From assembly GCF_030253575.1 (NCBI RefSeq), contig NC_080559.1, positions 33,723,501 through 33,787,500 on the forward strand: a DNA stretch of 64,000 nucleotides, written 5' to 3'. Both the position numbers and the translations under genes were made by a program. Below are positions 12,735 to 31,875 of this stretch, piece after piece (within the stretch, counting starts at the first letter, position 1; each line of letters begins with the position of its first letter). The notes beneath the pieces were generated by a model that was given only the letters and a program-made list of their open reading frames with translations, was not told the origin of the DNA and made no database searches. The DNA comes from Rhododendron vialii. Taxonomy: Eukaryota > Streptophyta > Magnoliopsida > Ericales > Ericaceae.

Positions 12735-12852
12735 GCGCATACAAAAGCTGAGAGAGAGAGAAAGAGAGAGAGAGATAGAGGGAGAGAGAGAATATTGCGC
12801 ATACAAAAGCTGATAACCAAAATCAAGAAGAAGAAGAAGAAGAAGAAGAAGA
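12678..12852 (+). repeat. GA/GAA-repeat leader with a duplicated 21-base word
   Basis: The stretch between the TATA box and the P450 start has (GA)n at about 12679-12730, a second (GA)n at about 12752-12790 and (GAA)n at about 12826-12852. TATTGCGCATACAAAAGCTGA occurs after each GA tract (near 12731 and 12792), so repeat plus word were duplicated together. GA-rich leaders are known binding sites for plant BPC/BBR GAGA factors; a role here is inference. Confidence 0.8.
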
Positions 12853-12876
12853 CAAAAAAACAAAAAACAAAGGGCA

Positions 12877-13172
12877 ATGGAAGAGGAGGGCTTCTTGTCG
12901 CACAGGTTGAAGTTAATGGTGATGTCTTTGTTGGTGTTGGTGTTTCTGCACAAGGTTTTGAACATGCTATGGTGGAGGCCAAGAAAGATTGAACAACATT
13001 TCAGAAAGCAAGGGATCAAGGGTCCTCCTTACATATTTTTGATAGGAAATGCAAAGGAAATAGTGAGCCTAATGTTGAAGGCATCTTCTCAGCCTATGCC
13101 TCTCTCTCATAACATCCTCCCAAGGGTCCTCTCTTTCTATCATCATTGGAGAAAAATCTATGGTACCATCAC

Positions 13173-13221
<49 letters not shown>

Positions 13222-16200
13222 GTTTAAACTAGCTATATAGGTCAAATTATACTCTTTCAATTTTTGGTGTTTCTTTACCAATGCGTCGTTGATGCACAAA
13301 TACATCTTTTAGCCGCGGATACTGTTACGACGTACCAATACCATTGCATATACTCCCCCCTCGCGTACGTACTTCCTTTAGTATCATTGACGATCGATGA
13401 CTTGTGAAAGAATTACGTTTCTGTTTGGACTGATCTTTCTTGATGGTAAATTTCCATGAGGCCGGGTTAAGATCGATCGACTGTTTCAAATATTCCATCT
13501 TATCTTTCACCCGTATCCTCTTCTTTTAGCTGTTTCCTACGTACACATACTACCTATCATTAATGAGTTAACAACCATAGGGATTCGAGTCGAAATCCGG
13601 ACCTCCTCCTAGCAAGGTAATAGGCATATTACCACGAGTCGAAATCCGGACCTCCTCCTAGCAAGGTAATAGGCATATTACCAGACGGGCGAAGAGCCAT
13701 ATCTTTTTTTCTTGTCCTTTCAATCAGTCTGTATAAAGATACTTTGGTTTTTGGACGGCCTTGTTGTCACCTTTCTTTCGTTACTTTTTGTCGGTAAAAT
13801 TCCAGTTGTGGTTGATTGCAGGTGCAACATTTCTAATGTGGTTCGGGGCAACGGTTCGGCTCACCGTTTCGGATCCGGACCTCATCCGAGAAATATTCAC
13901 CTCCAAATCCGAATTCTATGAGAAAAATGAGTCTCACCCGCTTATTAAACAGCTTGAAGGTGATGGACTTCTTACCCTCAAAGGAGAAAAATGGGCTCAC
14001 CATAGGAAAATCATTACTCCTACCTTCCACATGGAAAATCTCAAAGTAAGTTCACAAGAGAAAGCTTTTTATCTTTTTACTAATCTCCAAGATAAGTTCT
14101 AGCTAGAATGAATCACAGGATACAGGACACTTACCTAGTCAACGTTTAATTAGGACATTTTAATCGTACGTGCTCCGAGTTAATCATTGTTAGGACGTAG
14201 GGAAATGTTAAAGTTCCACATCAGATAAACGAAACAAATGTTAGATCTTAACTTAATATTAGATTTCTTTATTTTAACATAATATTATACAGATCACAAC
14301 TTATAGGCTTAAGCTTTTAAGTTGGCTAACCAAACCAACTGGGTCAACTCAGTAGGCCGTCCTTGTACAGTATGCACTTTCAAATGGGAGGTCATGTGTC
14401 AATCCTAACAGAAATCAAAGATTGATTATTTCTCCACTTGAATGAAGGTTCTTTGTTTACTTATTTTTGTTCCCTTAATAGGGTTTGCCCATTATCCTTC
14501 AATCTATATTGTGCACAAGTGATGTGGTACGGGTTCCACAACATATTGAGCCTCATGCGTGGATGCATAGAAGGATCAATACGGAGTACAAACACCCAAT
14601 AATAACAAAGAACCCTCTTAACTCTTAAGGTGTCTTTGGATTACAAGAATGTGATTGAAATTTGAAACATTCAAAACTAAGTTGTTCTTGTGATTTTTGT
14701 TTTTTCTAGTTGTTGATACCAGTGGCGGCAAACAGTGTGAGTGATATGTTGGACAAATGGGTGGCAATGTCGGATTCGGGCGAGGTGGAAATTGAAGTCT
14801 CCGAATGGTTCCAAACCTTGACAGAAGACATCCTAACTAGGACAGTGTTTGGTAGCAGCTATAAAGACGGAAAAGCCATTTTTCGACTACAAGCGCAGCT
14901 TATGGCGCTCACATCCGAGGCATTTCAAAAGGTTTTCATCCCTGGTTATAGGTACGTAATTAATCCATTGCATATTTTACGAAACAAACCATCATCATAC
15001 TTCTTTCGATAACGTGCATTTCATTCGGTAATTTTGGAGTAACTCTCTTAATTTCACATAAACAGTGGTCTAACGAGTGAAATTTACCGTCAGACCGATG
15101 CACCATTCATGAGAAGAGGAAGAAGAATTACTCCTGAAGCATTTAATTAATTATTTTTCTATCAACCAACACATGCGTGATAGTGTTATTATCGGATCAA
15201 CTTTCTGCCACGACATTCTGCACAGAAAGTTACACGATTTTTTTTTATACGTACAATTAATAAATTTGTTTGTGAATCTTTCTTAGAAATTAAATCTCTT
15301 ATATCCGCTTGAGTTAGGTTCCTACCCACGAGAAGGAACATGAAGTCGTGGAAACTGGACAAGGAAGTCAAGAAATCTCTCGTAAATCTCATAGAGAGGA
15401 GGAGGAGGGAGAATTGTTGCAACAAGACGCAAGAGGCCGGAGGCCCGAAGGATTTGTTGGGACTTATGATTCGAGAGAGTTGGAAGGAAATGGAAATGGA
15501 TTCAAATTCCTCTCCATCGGCGAAGATCATGACGGTACATGACATGGTCGAGGAGTGCAAGACGTTCTTCTTCGCCGGGGAGCAAACGACGTCGAATTTG
15601 ATGACGTGGGCGACAGTTTTGCTGGCTATGCACCCCAAGTGGCAGGAGCTGGCACGTGAGGAGGTGCTCCAGGTGTGCGGGGCACGTGATGTTCCCTCCA
15701 AAGATGACATTCCCAAGCTTAAGACGGTAAGCTATATAAAAGTTATATAGATTAATCAAACTTCTTTTTTTTTAAAAAAAAAAAGTGTTTATATTGCTTA
15801 AATAAAAAAATGAATTTTTTTTTAATATGTCGAAAGCTTTTAGCGGTATATGTAGGGGGAGTGTTATATTCCACCTCCGGTTCTTACAAAAATACTAGTT
15901 TGATTTTACGCTAAAGGGAAGTCGATTAAGTACATCAATAGCTGAATAACTAAATTCTTCAAAGGAAAAAACTACTAGCAATTTAGAAAATAAACAGTTT
16001 GGATCATAAAAATAATATCTCAATGACTTTCAGTAAAAGATCATAATGTAGTTGAACCAAAATTTTTTTTCTCTATTTTAACAAAAACGAAGCCCAAAAC
16101 AAAGCCTAAAATTTACAAAATAGTAGTGTGCTCTATTCGAACAGTGCCACCTCCTTCTCAAATCCTGACTCCACCACGATACACTTGTAGTTCCTTTTGA

Positions 16201-16759
16201 TTTGTGCAACGGTGTGAAAACAGCAGAAACGAAAAGGGCATGGGGGTAATTATGGCTATTCGTAATTTTGACAGGTTATGCTTTGTGATCTTGTGTGCAG
16301 CTGAGCATGATTCTCAATGAGACCTTGCGGCTCTACCCGCCAATTGTGGCGACAATCAGACGGGCAAAAGCAGATGTTGAACTTGGGGGATGCAAGATCC
16401 CATGTGGGACCGAGCTTCTGATACCGATCCTAGCCGTTCATCACGATCAAGCCATATGGGGCAACGATGCCAATAAATTCAACCCCGCTCGATTCTCCAA
16501 TGGAGTGGCCCGCTCGGCCAACCACCGGGTGGCGTGGATCCCGTTTGGCCTCGGGATCCGCACTTGCATCGGGCAAAGCCTCGCGATCCTACAGGCCAAG
16601 CTTACGCTCGCGATCATGTTGCAGCGCTTCTCTTTTACCTTAGCCCCGCATTATCAACATGCGCCAACGGTTCTGATGCTCCTTTACCCGCAACACGGCG
16701 CACCAATCATCTTTCGACGTCTGGTTGATCCCATGATTGATGAAGATCAAGGGTCCTAA
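12877..16759 (+). CDS. CYP734A: Cytochrome P450 CYP734A (BAS1-like brassinosteroid C-26 hydroxylase)
   Basis: Five exons, 12877-13162, 13822-14045, 14710-14951, 15318-15726 and 16301-16759, join in frame to 539 residues, the usual length for a plant P450. An N-terminal hydrophobic anchor (about residues 11-30) implies ER membrane attachment. Visible P450 landmarks are WWRPRKIE after the anchor, the I-helix oxygen-binding AGEQT (337-341), the K-helix ETLR (E394-R397), FNPARF, and heme loop PFGLGIRTCIG with ligand Cys476. The sequence follows Arabidopsis BAS1/CYP734A1 almost throughout (HHWRKIYG, EKWAHHRKII, YPQHGAPI). That family hydroxylates brassinolide and castasterone at C-26 and inactivates them. 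The ATG follows the GA-rich leader and matches the family's MEEE start. Intron 1 carries a CT microsatellite (13175-13219) and a 49-bp tandem duplication. No broken motif was seen; the gene looks functional. Confidence 0.95.
13586..13683 (+). repeat. Perfect 49-bp tandem duplication in CYP734A intron 1
   Basis: The 49 bases at 13586-13634 (CGAGTCGAAATCC...ATATTACCA) are repeated without difference at 13635-13683. Perfect identity in an intron implies a recent event. It lies about 140 bases before the intron 1 acceptor. Confidence 0.95.
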
Positions 16760-23681
<6,922 letters not shown>

Positions 23682-25123
23682 AGTGGAGAGAGAAATAGAG
23701 TGCGATTGAAGAGAGAAAAGAAGCCGGTATCTAGGGCAGCGACTATAGTTACTTGTGTGGAGCCCGCGTAAAAAGGCTTTGATGCACATAAGCACATAAA
23801 GGAGAATCAGATCAAGTGTATTGGCAGTTGATAGGTATTGTGCACCTCTTGATATTATTGCTGTTTGGTACCTTCCCCTGCAATGTTTGAGGCCGATAGA
23901 GGACTCGGGCTCCCTGTAGGACACCATCCAAATCGTTTATTTCGATAATTAATGGTTCAGATTTTATTTTGACTCCTACAATCCGAGTGAGATCCATTAT
24001 TGAGATGAAATCCATTTTTTTTTTTTTTTGCTTGGCGATGAAATTCAAATCATTGATATTCGATATGGACGGCTTGATTGGTGCATCACACCTCTCTGTT
24101 ACAGTGGTGTACCACAGGAAACCGGGTTCTGCCTATCGAGCATGATTTAAGGCTTTGCTACATTTGGATTTGGAAAAAGAAAATTGGTTTCTGCACTTTA
24201 TATTTTTATAAGTACACTCCAAATATTATTTTGGAGTATTTTATTTAAACGTAATAATGGAAAAAAACACTTAAAGAAGTGCTCTTATAGATAAGTCAGA
24301 GTGCAAAAATCAGGAAAATAATGATGTTTATGCTCCAATTTTAGTTTCTTGCACTTTAAAATTAAAAGGTTTTTGAAAAATAATCAAAAACAAAGAGCGA
24401 ATATCATGTTAGTTTGATCTTAAGATTAAATCTAATTGTGTCCAAAATCAAGATAGTGAAAAAACCAATATTGGATGCAACAGTGACATCATTCTACTTG
24501 GTGTCACTTATGAATTTGAAATCCCAAACAAAGTAGATGGAAACCACTGCGTCTTGCATTCTCTTGTGTAGTTGTCATGTCATATTTCCCATTCTATTTA
24601 TAGAGGATTGATTTCTAACCAACTCAATAAATAAGCCAATCGGGTGTAGGGACACTGGGTCTCTCCGGCCAATTTATCCGGCAACTTTGCCCGCACTTCA
24701 TGCATGGAGATGGACATGGTGCAAAGTTTGACAAGTACATTGCACATCTATGGCTACACAAAAACAGGAAGAAAAAAAAAGATTTGTACCCAAAAAGAAA
24801 AAGATCAATGAAGTCATTTTCACTTGCTCATAGCTTAATACATACTAGTACATGGTATTTGTACAAGAAAAAAACAAAAAAAAAAACACACCACCCTACT
24901 ATCTACCTCCCGATTCTTCAATCCAAAATAACAGGTCAAATTAGACAAACAGAAAAGTGAAAGGGGAAGAAGAAACCGGGAAAAGAATTACAGCAAATCG
25001 AGCGAACAACAATGCATACAAGCAATGAGTTCAATGAACACAGCAGAAGATATACATCAGTGAGGAAAGAATTTTCTTCCGCACACCCCGCCATGAGATT
25101 GATTTCAAGAATGAAGTTTGATA
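23682..25123. other. Intergenic; PRMT10 upstream region and a foldback
   Basis: About 23682-23930 is the presumed PRMT10 promoter and 5' UTR. A worn inverted-repeat MITE-like unit lies at about 24165-24335 (AGAAAATTGGTTTCTGCACT at the left, AGTGCAAAAATC near the right). The rest is A/T-rich without coding signal. The last bases are the 3' UTR of the DeSI-like gene. Confidence 0.5.
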
Positions 25124-28100
25124 TCACCTTTGGACCTCTTTAACAAAAGAAACTTCCGAGTTACCAGCAGACGGCGAAAGAAGGAGCTTATCTTGATCTG
25201 CATCGTCGCTTTCTGTCGGCTCGTGGGTGGTGGTTGATAAAGACTCCGTCCCATCTTCTTCTCGATGTGATGAGGGACAGAAACATGAAATTAGAGGCTG
25301 CGATGATAACTCCAAAGCCAAAAAAAATGAAGGGAAACAATGGAATAAGTAGTAACCTGTACATGCATGATACTCAGGTAGCTGTTTAACAGCGGTTACT
25401 TGGAGACTTTCTGGAAGCAGGCAACTGCACACATTACCTGAAATTTGGGGAGGAAAGTATAGTTTTCATTTGTAGTAGGTTACAATGAAGTGTGAGAATT
25501 TGTGACAGTGGCATCAGCATTAACAAAGCAGCTTTGCTTAACTAAAAGTAGGCTACCTTTATTAGTAGTAGTCGAGTGTGTAAAATTAAAAGGTTTGGAA
25601 TGAACAGCAATCCAACTCAGCCTAGTAACACGGGATCTTAATCCATTTCAAGAAGAACATATAGTCGATAAGTTATTTTGAGGAAAACTAAATGGTAAGT
25701 AAACAAAGTAGCAATCAAAACTACCACATATTTTACCAAGAAATGTTCCCCATAACATGAATATATGAGTTGAACAAAACATGATGTCAAAATTAGGAGA
25801 TATTTACTTCAAGTAAAAAGATGTTACAGTAGTTGAAGAGAGATGCTAAACCTATCAAATTAGGAGCCTTTAAGAGGTGTTCATATGGAAATGAAGTCAA
25901 AATCTGAGTACTTTTCACTTCCATGGCAATCAAATGCCATCAAACAACTAATATAGATTGTGTTTGACAAAATTTTTTATGGCAAAACCATACCCTAGAA
26001 AGATCCCCCCCATGTACGCAGACACAAGTCCTAATTAGACAAACGAAAAACTGAAGAAGTGAATTTCACTGGAACCGTGTCGCATACCCTAATTCATGAT
26101 AATGTTGATAGTATATAAAACAGAGACTGAAAAATAAAAGTAGATGAATAGAAACAGTAATTCGTGGGAAATGTAACATACCTAGCCAAGCAAGCCGATT
26201 CACCCAGCCAGGGATATGTTTTCCAGTCATTCTAAACACAATGTCATCTGTAAAATGGTTGCAATTCTTAGTAATGAGATGGTAGGAATCCCCATGGTAC
26301 TCGGAAGCCACGCTCTCAATAAATGTCCGGAATGCAGAGGGAGGCATTTTTATATGACCCAATGGGATGGAACATCTGAAGATAAAACCCGGGCAGCTCT
26401 TAGGCTCCACTTCAAATACTCCACTAACAGGGAAGTCGTGAGCTCCAAATCCATACTCCATTCCGTGGACTGAGAAAATAGGTTGCTGTTTGTCAGATGC
26501 AGAAATGCTAGGTACGAAGCTATTGATTCTTTCCGATCACAGGGTTACTGTTAATATAGCTCAACTTGTAAACTAAGAAATAACAAAGAAATGATTAAGT
26601 TCTGTCATTCAGCTACCTCACTCAGTTGTTTTTAGTATTCAAGTGCATTGGAGCCAAGTTTTTATTCTTCCTAAGAAAACGGCTACAGATATTGAGAAAA
26701 CATTCAAACCTTTCACATGGCTCGGAGGTGTAGAGATTCGGAGAATTGCTGCATGGAACCAACTATCAGTGATGTGGGTGTTTTAGGCATCTTCTGATGA
26801 AGATATAGTCAACATGGGTCAAGTGAAATTGTAAACGTGGAATTAGATTAGAGCAGTTTTGGGGTTCTTCCTTTCCCCTAAGCATTCTGAATGAGGTAGG
26901 GGGAAATGTTCACATATAAGAGAAACAGCTGGCCTCTGATTCAACATGAAAGTGGTATCGATAATATATAGTATCTATCATTTTACTCAAGTGAGGCACG
27001 TGTTTTGCAGAATATTGGGATGCAACCTCGAGCAAAATTCACCAATCTCATAAAGCTTAAGCAAGTTCCGGTTCAACCTCCTGATGTTAATAATAGAAAT
27101 GGAATTCTGTGGCTTTTTTCTCAAAATGGAAACAAACAACATGAAGTAGATGGCAGTTCTTTAAGATGGTGCGCAAAAAGAGACTCTTTTGTGCGTTTTC
27201 TAGAATGCCGTGGGAGTCTTACAAATCATGATCATTTACTGTTTAGTTGCAGGTTTACAAATAAATTTGGTTTCCACATATGACAAAAGCAAGAACCTAT
27301 GTCTCCCCATCCAAATATTTCATCGACGAGTAATACTAATACTCCCAAAGGTTCTTTTTTCAGGAAAAGTTGACATAATAATATTTTCAGTATTAGTAAC
27401 AATCACAGCAGCTCACCTAAAAGGGCTACCCAAGGAGGTGACAACCGGATTCATCACCATTCCTACTTATATTCCCAAGATCACCCATGGAAAGTTTCAA
27501 GCATGGCACGGGGTGTTACAGTCTTAGTTTATCAACCTAAGGCTTTGACGAAACCCAATAATTTCCGGTACAATTATGAAGAAAAAGACTCAATGATACA
27601 TGAGATTTGAGGAATATTAAAAGGAAGTTCTGCCAGCTTACCAGATGTGAAAAACACTAAGCTAACAATACAAACATTAACTCCTAACCCACTAATCGAA
27701 TTCCACATTAAAAAATCACAAATCCCACTAGAAAAGTAATGATAATAGATGCAGCAAGGATTATTGTTACCAAACATCATATACAGGCCAGATGACAAAC
27801 AACCACACCAAAACCATCCAGACTGGCAAAACATTCAATCACCAATAGTCGAGGTGAGTGTAAGTTGGCCCGACACCTGAGTTATCAAAAAGAAAAAGGA
27901 CAAGAATGTGCAAGAATCCAACAATATTCTATCTTCTTGATTTCCCATTACATGCTTCAGATTTCCTTCAGTCCTAATCTCATTGAAAACCTCAGCCAGC
28001 AACTGCACCAAATTATCAGATGGACCAAAGTGGGGTCCCGTGGGCACGGCCCCTACTCGATTTTGTGAAATTACGTTAAATTTTCTTAAATATTTCAATT

Positions 28101-28762
28101 ATACCTAATAATTTGTAATAGTGTTCCCATATAATTATGCTAGATTTTCTTTACGATGATATTTGTTTGATCTATTCCTTAAGAGTGCTAACTTTGTCAC
28201 AACATCTTTTTTGCAAACACACCCATTTTTGTTAATTATGAGATGAAGTTACGTATATAGTCACCAATATGTTATTTTACTGGCAAAAAATGTAGTATTA
28301 ATTAAGGAATTATAAACGTACAGGTTTAGTTTACTAATTTGTGTACCCCACTAATGCAAATTTTTGAATCCGTTCCTGATTATTATCGTATAGTAACAAA
28401 CCTCACCATCAAATCCCACGAGAATTTTAAGCAACTGAAGAAAACCCAAAACAGATTTTCCATTAAGAATTTCAAATTCAGCAGCAACCGCTGCAACCCA
28501 CCAAAATCTTCAAAACCTAAACGAAACCCAATTGAGAAATACACAAATTGGACACGCCTGAACAAAGCCAAATCTGGAAATAGAATTGCTCACCTTCAAT
28601 ACCCGAATGGAAGATGCCAAAACCGAACCACACGGTGTAATTATTGATGGGCGTGAGGTCGTAGACGTTCAACATGATTTGGGTATTGTTACTAGCGTTC
28701 CCATCGCCACCACCGCAACCGAGTTCCAAGGTTGCGTTCGAGGGGTTCTTCTCTGCCCCCAT
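25124..28762 (-). CDS. PPPDE/DeSI-like thiol isopeptidase
   Basis: Four minus-strand exons, 28762-28594, 26469-26182, 25437-25357 and 25257-25124, give 223 residues, typical of the plant PPPDE family. The start is MGAEKN; no upstream in-frame ATG was found. The fold is clear: LNVYDLTPIN, then FHSGIEV with His52, YGFGAHDFPVSGVFEVEP, and ITKNCNHFTDD with Cys126, followed by GKHIPGWVNRLA and CLLPESLQV. His52 and Cys126 align with the catalytic pair of human DeSI-1. DeSI enzymes remove SUMO or ubiquitin, or act as thioesterases; the plant substrate is unknown to me. The acidic C-terminus (EPTESDDADQDKLLLSP) ends in FVKEVQR. Exon 4 has a tandem acceptor: starting at 25260 instead of 25257 adds one Glu. 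Intron 1 is 2.1 kb and holds a SINE tail. Confidence 0.93.
27851..27897 (+). mobile_element. SINE 3' tail fragment in the DeSI-like gene's first intron
   Basis: GAGGTGAGTGTAAGTTGGCC...GACACCTGAGTTATCAAAAA matches the tails at 4914-4960 and 11685-11730. No A or B box precedes it, so only the 3' end was inserted or survives. Confidence 0.5.
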
Positions 28763-29080
28763 TTGGTGGATTTTACGCGGAAACAATTCTCCAGCAGGAA
28801 AAAAGAACCCTGAGAATTCTCAATTCAGGGGAATCATCCGTCTCACTCCATTTTCTTGGGGCACATACAACGAGTCTATGAGATCGTCGTGACTCTCTCT
28901 CTCTCTCTCTCCAGGCTCCAGCCAGAATGGGAAGGAGCTGGCAAGTGAAATAAATGGTGGAGAAGGGGCAAAATTTCGAACATGGATCAATAATGCTATG
29001 TGCATTTATGTGCAACACTGACCCTTGGGTTGCGCCAATGAAATCATTTCGAATTCAATTTGTCTAGAACCACAAATAAT
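28763..29080. other. Presumed 5' UTR and promoter of the DeSI-like gene
   Basis: The bases upstream of the start codon include a short CT tract at about 28893-28912 (GA on the gene strand), typical of 5' leaders in this window. I found no certain TATA box. Confidence 0.4.
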
Positions 29081-29084
29081 TTCA

Positions 29085-29212
29085 CATACAACACACACAA
29101 ACTCTCTCACATTAAGTGTAGGGTCCACACAAACTCCACGCTCCACACACTGTGTGTCTAGGTCCCAAACTTAATGTGAGAAAATTTGTGTGTTTGTGTG
29201 TAAAAGCGTTTG
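29085..29212. mobile_element. Short foldback MITE
   Basis: The left arm CACACACAAACTCTCTCACATTAAGT and the right arm ACTTAATGTGAGAAAATTTGTGTGTTTG are inverted copies around a ~50-base centre containing a second inverted word, GTAGGGTCC...GGTCCC. There is no coding. Boundaries are within about ten bases. I could not define the target-site duplication, so the superfamily is unknown. Confidence 0.6.
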
Positions 29213-30933
29213 TGATTGTAGCATTATTGTTTTGAATTTGTTAATTTGTGAAGGAAATCTTCAAGTTATGACTTATGAAGTAGTCTTTTGTTTAGAAAAT
29301 CCTATGGGCAGTGGGAACCCATGAGAAGTGCACCAAGCTATTTTAATATAGCTGATTTTTTACAAGACCACTCAGCAAAATATATTTTAAAATTAATAAA
29401 TAAATTATTTGTGTCGGATCCAAAAGTGTGTCTCATACGCAAATGTGTGCACTATCGGTGCACTTCTCGTGGTACTCATAGATGGGTTTTCCTTTTTTAT
29501 TACAAGCAGTGGTGCAATAAGTAGGTAATATCTCTGTTAAGAGGAGAAATAATTTCAACAAATACAAAGAGAATAAACAGCCACAAGCAAATGAAGAAAT
29601 TTGAACTTCTAACATTCTAGCTAGATGCGCAGGAATCTTAGATTAGCCTCAATAAATAGGTATGAGGAGTCCTTGGGCAAAATGATTTACCTTATCGTAC
29701 CGTGTAACAAGAGGAATTTGAAAATCAAATTAAACATAAATTTTTGTACGAAAAATCTATTGTTCAATTTTTTTTTCCTCGCAATTAAATGAGTTCTTTT
29801 TGTTTCTTCTCTCATGCTTTGTCACGTTCTATTTTTCGGAATTCATCAATATTTGTTGATGTGGATCAAAAAAAATAAAAATTTCAATATTTGTTGATGA
29901 CACATACAGGGAATGATACCTTGTGCCAGCTCCCAGATGCTCAAACCAATCATTCGCCAATTCATATCCGCCTAATCAAACACCTATACTTCTTCTGTTT
30001 TTTTAGTAACAACCAAGATTTTGCATATCGTACTGGTTAGAGTACCGATTTTTGTGCTAGAGTACCGATTTTTGTACTCAAACAGTACATATTGATTCCA
30101 GTGAGACAGCAGTTATCACTTCGTATTTGTCACTATTAGTGCTTTTTTTACATCAAAGAATTTAATATACTAATGATATACATTTATTAAAAATAAGAAT
30201 AAATTTAAAAATAGTCCGATACTAACTAGTACCGAAAGAGAAAAATAAATTTAAAAGTAGTCTTGTACTATTCGATATTGACCAACATTTATCAGTACCA
30301 ACCGGTATTTGAACTGCGGCAAAATTAGAGGTTTTGAGTACCAGATTGGGTCAATACCAGGACATACGGGCGGCACAAAATTCAAAACCTTGGCAACAAA
30401 TAGAAAACTCCCGAATGTATGCCTTTCCATATAGATTACAACTATCGAAGAAATTGAACTCAAGTCACTTTTAAATTGCGTAGTAACATTCATATGGAAG
30501 CAAGATTGTCGAATCCTTATCAAATGTATTATCAACTCTAAGAAAAAAAAACCATAAATATGTGCAGCGGAAAACAATGCCGATGCAGAAGGAAGGTGAA
30601 CCAAAGATAGTACTATTTGGAACCTCTTAATGCGCTAAGAATAGTAACTTCAAATCTTTTCAATTCCCGGGTACAAGATTGTTCTGCAACCTCAAGCAAC
30701 AACCTCCACGCCCAGAAGAACAGGCCAAAGCTCGAGCTAAAGAACTTGCACTTCTTGTTCTTGCGATTCCAATCCGCCTGAGACACCAAAAGGGGGAAAA
30801 AAAAACACAAAACAATAAACTTACTGCACTCATAAAACAAATAAATTAACGGTGTGTCACAGTAAGTAGAGGAGCACTTACAGTCGACGCATCCCAATCA
30901 GTGAAGCGAATTGGAAGATAAAACAATCCAGGA
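29213..30933. other. Intergenic; likely 3' UTR intron of the DUF1644 gene at its end
   Basis: Most of this is A/T-rich and shows no gene. Around 30040-30300 the word AGTACCGATTTTTGT and its relatives recur, a local low-order repeat. Near the DUF1644 stop, on the minus strand, a GTAAGT donor (about 30883) and a pyrimidine-rich TCTCAG acceptor (about 30780) could remove a ~100-base intron from the 3' UTR. That is inference from sites alone. Confidence 0.4.
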
Positions 30934-31875
30934 TCAAGGCTCATTATCGTTGTCTCTAGAAAGAGATCCATTGTCCACATCATGGGTCTCCCCTCGAAGC
31001 CTTCTTGATCTCCTCCTCACAGGCACTTGAACTCTACCTGAGGTACCAGACGAGCTACCACCGCTCCTCGAACTACTTCGAGGTTGGAAAATAGAAATAA
31101 CGAGAAAAACAGGAAACAGCTCACCTTCATTGAAACCCAAAGGGCTTTCCTCCTCGTTACTCCTTTCCTCTCCATCGTCTCCGATAGTAGATTCTAGTGT
31201 ACTAATCAAGTCTCCTAGATCCCTCTGCCGCTCCAACCTCCTCCAATCGTGCTGCCTCTTTGGGTCAGCCTCTGATGGCCTCGCACAAGGATGCTCCACC
31301 CTTGCATGCTTCCTCAGATCTTCATAAGAGCCACTGAAATTGCAAGTCTCACAGGCACAGCTTCTCGATTTCGCATTCATGAAACGTCGGGCAGAAACGT
31401 CTACTGCCCACCCCATGATATGCCCGCGACAGAGAGGGCACACCAGCTTTGTCTTTACCTGGTTCTCACAGGACATGGGATGCATTGAGGTGGAACCCTC
31501 CATTTCAACCGGGCAACTGCTAACCATTTCCTCTGATATCAGACCGCTGGTGGAGTGTTCAAGTTCATTGTTCGGTGGAGTAGTTTCTTTGGCAAATGAC
31601 TTGCGAAACTGGTCAAAACAGTTAGAGTGGCGGTAACTTGTGTCACACATGTAGGGGCGGCAGCCTTTCTCACGGGATGAACAAATGAGGAGAAGTGCAT
31701 TGTGGGGATGTTCCATGCAAACGGGGCATCTAGCTTCCTCCCACTCTTTAACATTCTCTTTGCTTTCAGGTGGGTTTTTGGGCAATGAGTGTCTTGAGTG
31801 ACTAGAGCTGCTTGAAAACGGAGATGCCCTGGACCTATTGAAGGACACAGAACGATCTCTTCTCTCCTTTGGCAT
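30934..31875 (-). CDS. DUF1644 zinc-finger-like protein
   Basis: One uninterrupted frame of 313 residues starts at MPKERRDRS, a good match to the family's usual start. A Ser/Arg-rich N-terminus is followed by RCPVCMEHPHNALLLICSS (Cys50, Cys53), YMCDTSYRHSNCFDQF, then VCPLCRGHIMGW, and SRSCACETCNFSGSYEDLRKHARVEHP. These three Cys/His clusters define the plant-specific DUF1644 family. A hydrophobic patch ELFPVFLVISIF and an Arg-rich tail ending DNEP also fit. Family members have been linked to abscisic acid and stress responses in rice, but the biochemical role is unknown. The first cluster looks RING-like, but the spacing is not that of a canonical RING. The 5' UTR appears to contain a ~1.8-kb intron reaching exon 1 near 33707. 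Confidence 0.9.
   Translation of the reverse strand: MPKERRDRSVSFNRSRASPFSSSSSHSRHSLPKNPPESKENVKEWEEARCPVCMEHPHNALLLICSSREKGCRPYMCDTSYRHSNCFDQFRKSFAKETTPPNNELEHSTSGLISEEMVSSCPVEMEGSTSMHPMSCENQVKTKLVCPLCRGHIMGWAVDVSARRFMNAKSRSCACETCNFSGSYEDLRKHARVEHPCARPSEADPKRQHDWRRLERQRDLGDLISTLESTIGDDGEERSNEEESPLGFNEGELFPVFLVISIFQPRSSSRSGGSSSGTSGRVQVPVRRRSRRLRGETHDVDNGSLSRDNDNEP

Noticed and set aside
12560-13019. Open frames of Arg-Glu or Ser-Leu repeats around the CYP734A leader
   Set aside because: They are translations of GA/CT repeats. The real frame here is CYP734A exon 1. The same holds at 10102-10341, 17306-17598, 41269-41817 and 44206-44391.
14281-14480. Possible SINE in CYP734A intron 2 (GGTCAACTCAGTAGG, GTGTCAATCC)
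   Set aside because: The B box is too degraded, and no tail or duplication was found.
30613-30897. Frame downstream of the DUF1644 stop codon
   Set aside because: It lies behind a normal family C-terminus (DNEP, stop) and reads through a probable 3' UTR intron. No independent start context.
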